From the NCBI RefSeq assembly GCF_005222705.1, contig NZ_STGF01000027.1:37422-101421 (forward strand): a stretch of DNA of 64,000 nucleotides, given 5' to 3'. The position numbers and the translations under genes were made by a program. Numbering within the stretch: the stretch's first letter is position 1; each line of letters opens with the position of its first letter. Shown in pieces: positions 61,865 to 64,000 of the stretch. The notes beneath the pieces were generated by a model that saw only the letters and a program-made list of their open reading frames with translations, had not been told where the DNA came from and did no database searches. This DNA comes from Paenibacillus sp. SY21-1 (lineage in GTDB: Bacteria > Bacillota > Bacilli > Paenibacillales > Paenibacillaceae).

Positions 61865-62389
61865 TCATTCGGCTGTATAAAGGGCTTTTTGAAGTTGCCA
61901 CGTATACATATTAGACGCTCCAATGTAGCGTGCCTTCCCCGCCTTTACAACGTCATGCAATGCTTCCATCGTCTCTTCAATCGGCGTATTATAATCCCAG
62001 CTATGAATTTGATAAAGATCAACGTAATCTGTTCCCAGACGCCGCAAGCTATAGTCGATCTCTGTCATAATCGCTTTGCGTGATAAGCCTACGGCGTTTT
62101 GTCCTTCTCTCATCGCGGCAAAAACCTTAGTAGCGATCACCACTTCATCTCGGTTAGCATAATAATTTAGTGCTTTGCCGACAATCTCTTCGCTACTGCC
62201 TTTTTGATATTCGTTGGCTGTATCGAAGAAATTAATGCCTAGATCCACAGCTTTTTTAATCATTGGACGACTTTCTGCTTCATTTAAGGTCCACTGATGT
62301 CTGCCGCGCCCTGGATCGCCGTAGCTCATGCACCCGAGAGCGATTCTGGAAATATCCAATCCTGTATTTCCTAATTTTACATATTCTAT
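61865..62389 (-). pseudogene. Aldo-keto reductase, truncated and with lost start codon
   Basis: The frame reads EYVKLGNTGLDISRIALGCM, INFFDTANEYQKGSSEEIVG (Asp/Tyr of the tetrad), VVIATKVF (Lys) and YVDLYQIHSWDYNTPIEETM (His), then stops after QLQKALYTAE where a normal ~325-residue protein would be half done. At the expected start the codon is ATA (62389-62387) behind GAGGAAATCAAG, so ATG has become ATA. The first usable start is an internal TTG. A non-functional half-gene. Confidence 0.78.
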
Positions 62390-62410
62390 CTTGATTTCCT
62401 CTTTGCTAGT

Positions 62411-63244
62411 TTAGTCCTCGAAATAAGTTGAATATGCCGTGTCCTTCTGCTCTTCAAGGGCAGCCAAGCGCGAGCTTAGGCTTTTATGAATAGCCTCATA
62501 CGCATCGCTTCCCAGCGTCAGCCGGAGCGGCGGATTTTCGACATCGGCCACACTAATCATAGCTTTCACCATTTTGACGGGATCACCTGGCGGTACATGA
62601 CGAGTGCTTTGCTCTGCCATTTTCCGCATAAGGCCGACCGGAGTTTCTGTATATTCCTCCATAGCATTTGCTACAACGAGACTACTGCCAGAGAAATTGG
62701 TTCGGGCCGAACCCGGCTCAATCAACGTTGTCCGGATATTAAATGGAGCGACTTCCTGAGCCAAGGCTTCAATGAAGCCTTCAACAGCCCATTTGGACAT
62801 GTTGTACATGCTGATAGCCGGAAGTCCCGTTTGTCCTGCACTGCTGGATAATTGAAGAATGTGGCCGCCGCCCTGAGCGCGAAGATGCGGCAAGGCAGCA
62901 CGCGTTACTTGCAGAGAGCCGGCAATATTAGTGCGAATGATATGGTCCATTTGCTCGTCGCTTACCTCTTCAGCAGCTCCGAACAAACCGTACCCGGCAT
63001 TATTCACAATAACTTCAATATGACCTAGCTCCTCAAAAGCATGATTGACCACTTGTTGGATTGCAGCAGTATTTGTTACATCCAAGGTTGCAATCCACAG
63101 TTGCTCACCATAGCGTTCTTTTAAATCGTCCAGGGCCTCAGGTTTCCGCAGCGTAGCAGCAACCCGGTCTCCCCTCTCAAGCAGCAATTCCGTCATCACT
63201 CGTCCGAAGCCGCCAGAAGTACCTGTAATAAACCATGTTTTCAT
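62411..63244 (-). CDS. Short-chain dehydrogenase/reductase (classical SDR)
   Basis: 277 residues from ATG 63244, with GGAGG 9 bases upstream. TGTSGGFGRVMTELLLERGD (~6-25) is the TGxxxGxG cofactor loop; VNNAGYGLFG (NNAG ~82); catalytic Ser in LQLSSSAGQ (~140), and YNMSK (YxxxK ~152). Substrate unknown. It belongs with the truncated SDR paralogue upstream (~66 bases apart), a tandem duplication. Confidence 0.92.
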   Translation of the reverse strand: MKTWFITGTSGGFGRVMTELLLERGDRVAATLRKPEALDDLKERYGEQLWIATLDVTNTAAIQQVVNHAFEELGHIEVIVNNAGYGLFGAAEEVSDEQMDHIIRTNIAGSLQVTRAALPHLRAQGGGHILQLSSSAGQTGLPAISMYNMSKWAVEGFIEALAQEVAPFNIRTTLIEPGSARTNFSGSSLVVANAMEEYTETPVGLMRKMAEQSTRHVPPGDPVKMVKAMISVADVENPPLRLTLGSDAYEAIHKSLSSRLAALEEQKDTAYSTYFED

Positions 63245-63310
63245 TATTCTTCGCCTCCAATTCATTTTTAGCTTGCATGATCAATCAAACCATCGGAACT
63301 GCTTTGAGGC
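63245..63310. other. Spacer between tandem SDR genes
   Basis: 66 bases carrying the ribosome site of the downstream SDR; nothing else seen. Confidence 0.3.
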
Positions 63311-63885
63311 TTATGCCTCTTGAGCTTTGAAATCGGTAGAAAAGGCTCGTTCCTTCTGCTGCTCCAGCAAAGCCAGACGGTCAGACAAACTCTTATGAAT
63401 GGCTTTGTAAGCATCGCTTCCCAGCGTTAACCGAAGAGGCGCGGTTTCCAGATCAGCCACTTCAATCATGGCTTCCACCATTTTCATCGGATCGCCAGGG
63501 ATAGCATCCCCGCCATAACCGCTGATCAAACCGCGAATATAGCCAACAGGAGTGCCCTCATACTCTCTCATTGCTTCTGCCACAACGATTCCTTCGCTTC
63601 CAAAGCTTGTCCGTGCACCTCCGGGTTCGATCAGGGTACCTTTAATATTAAACGGTGCAACTTCTTGCACAAGTGCTTCAAAGAAACCCTCTACAGCCCA
63701 CTTGGAGGCGTGATACATGCTGACAGCGGGCATCGCTACCTGACCTGCCATACTGGACAGTTGCAGAATCCGGCCGCCGCCTTGGGCTCGCAAGAGAGGA
63801 ATTGCAGCTCGTGTAACCTGAAGGGAGCCCATGAAATTCGTGTTTAATTGATGCACAATTTGTTCGTCGCTAACCTCTTCCTGTA
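63311..63885 (-). pseudogene. SDR paralogue, 5' part removed by an insertion sequence
   Basis: From EEVSDEQIVHQLNTNFMGSL the protein is parallel to the neighbouring SDR, keeps LQLSSMAGQ and YHASK of the active site, and ends at 63311. The cofactor-binding first ~95 residues are absent; upstream of residue EEV the sequence belongs to the mobile element. An apparent ATG start at 63937 lies within the element and gives a chimeric N-terminus (MIMGKNTRFFWG). Probably inactive. Confidence 0.82.
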
Positions 63886-64000
63886 TTTCGTCAAGCAATA
63901 TTCCCCAAAAAAATCGTGTATTTTTCCCCATTATCATCGTGGGGAATTTTTCACCGTTCTTTCATGAGTGCGTGCTTCATCCGGTAGCTCTCGCCCTCGA
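63882..64000 (-). mobile_element. End of an IS21-like insertion sequence
   Basis: The element seems to begin at 63882 with TGTATTTCGTCAAGCAATAT. An internal pair CCCCATTATCATCGTGGGG follows. At 63951-64000 (minus) the last codons of a gene read EGESYRMKHALMKER-stop, like the C-terminus of the IstB helper ATPase (…GESYRxK…). The IS continues beyond the window and interrupts the SDR gene. Family call rests on 15 residues. Confidence 0.55.

Noticed and set aside
1..64000. CRISPR array, rRNA or tRNA genes
   Set aside because: No regularly spaced repeats, cas-like genes, or recognisable tRNA/rRNA sequence were seen on reading through.

Overview
The window looks like chromosomal DNA of a Paenibacillus-type Gram-positive spore former. 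This is inferred from content: a giant discoidin/FIVAR/dockerin polysaccharide lyase beside a cohesin-SLH surface protein, YesM/YesN-type two-component genes driving a lipoprotein-dependent sugar ABC transporter, GlpP, a leucine T-box, a MocR regulator and fragments resembling the end of a sporulation sigma factor. No rRNA, tRNA or CRISPR array was seen.

Layout. 1-8.7 kb: cohesin-SLH anchor and a 2159-residue lyase (minus), with a divergent AraC regulator. 8.9-16.7 kb: an accessory island. It holds a zinc-ribbon/WG-repeat protein, a small orphan, a WYL regulator, a PD-(D/E)XK nuclease-like protein, and a tight three-gene operon (DUF262-like, DUF3696-type AAA ATPase, and an unknown protein with a possible RelE-like tail) that is a candidate anti-phage system. 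17-21.3 kb: a decayed sugar locus. It has an SGNH hydrolase, a large enzyme split by one in-frame TGA, and a permease stub fused to an isomerase tail. 21.5-27.9 kb: a glycerophosphodiester operon led by glpP, with a Ugp-like transporter lacking an ATPase and three GDPD paralogues, two of which have lost catalytic histidines. 28-30.6 kb: cysDN.

30.8-38.7 kb is a patchwork of small genes and scars. It includes a ferritin-like and a DUF421 gene truncated at a common point, a SnoaL/TetR pair between two repeats carrying a sigma-factor tail, an AraC/MATE pair, tandem acetyltransferases, and two overlapping micro-genes behind a well-positioned Fnr-type promoter. 38.4-48.4 kb: a GH115 polysaccharide locus with an ABC transporter, YesN/YesM-like regulators and remnants of two other glycosidases. 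49-64 kb: drug and metabolite transporters, MocR, leuA under a leucine T-box, a GNAT, then a mosaic of truncated genes (DJ-1/PfpI, IS630, aldo-keto reductase, SDRs) ending in an IS21-like element that interrupts an SDR gene.

Themes. Catabolic islands appear as regulator plus lipoprotein-dependent importer plus cytoplasmic enzymes, none with its own ATPase; a shared MsmX-type ATPase elsewhere is inferred. A second theme is decay. There are homopolymer frameshifts (G9, A7), a possible CGA-to-TGA stop, an ATG-to-ATA start and several places where two truncated genes abut. Some of these could be sequencing errors. The likeliest new biology is the three-gene operon at 13.4-16.7 kb, the Fnr-controlled micro-gene pair at 37.7-38.1 kb, and the GDPD paralogues without catalytic histidines.
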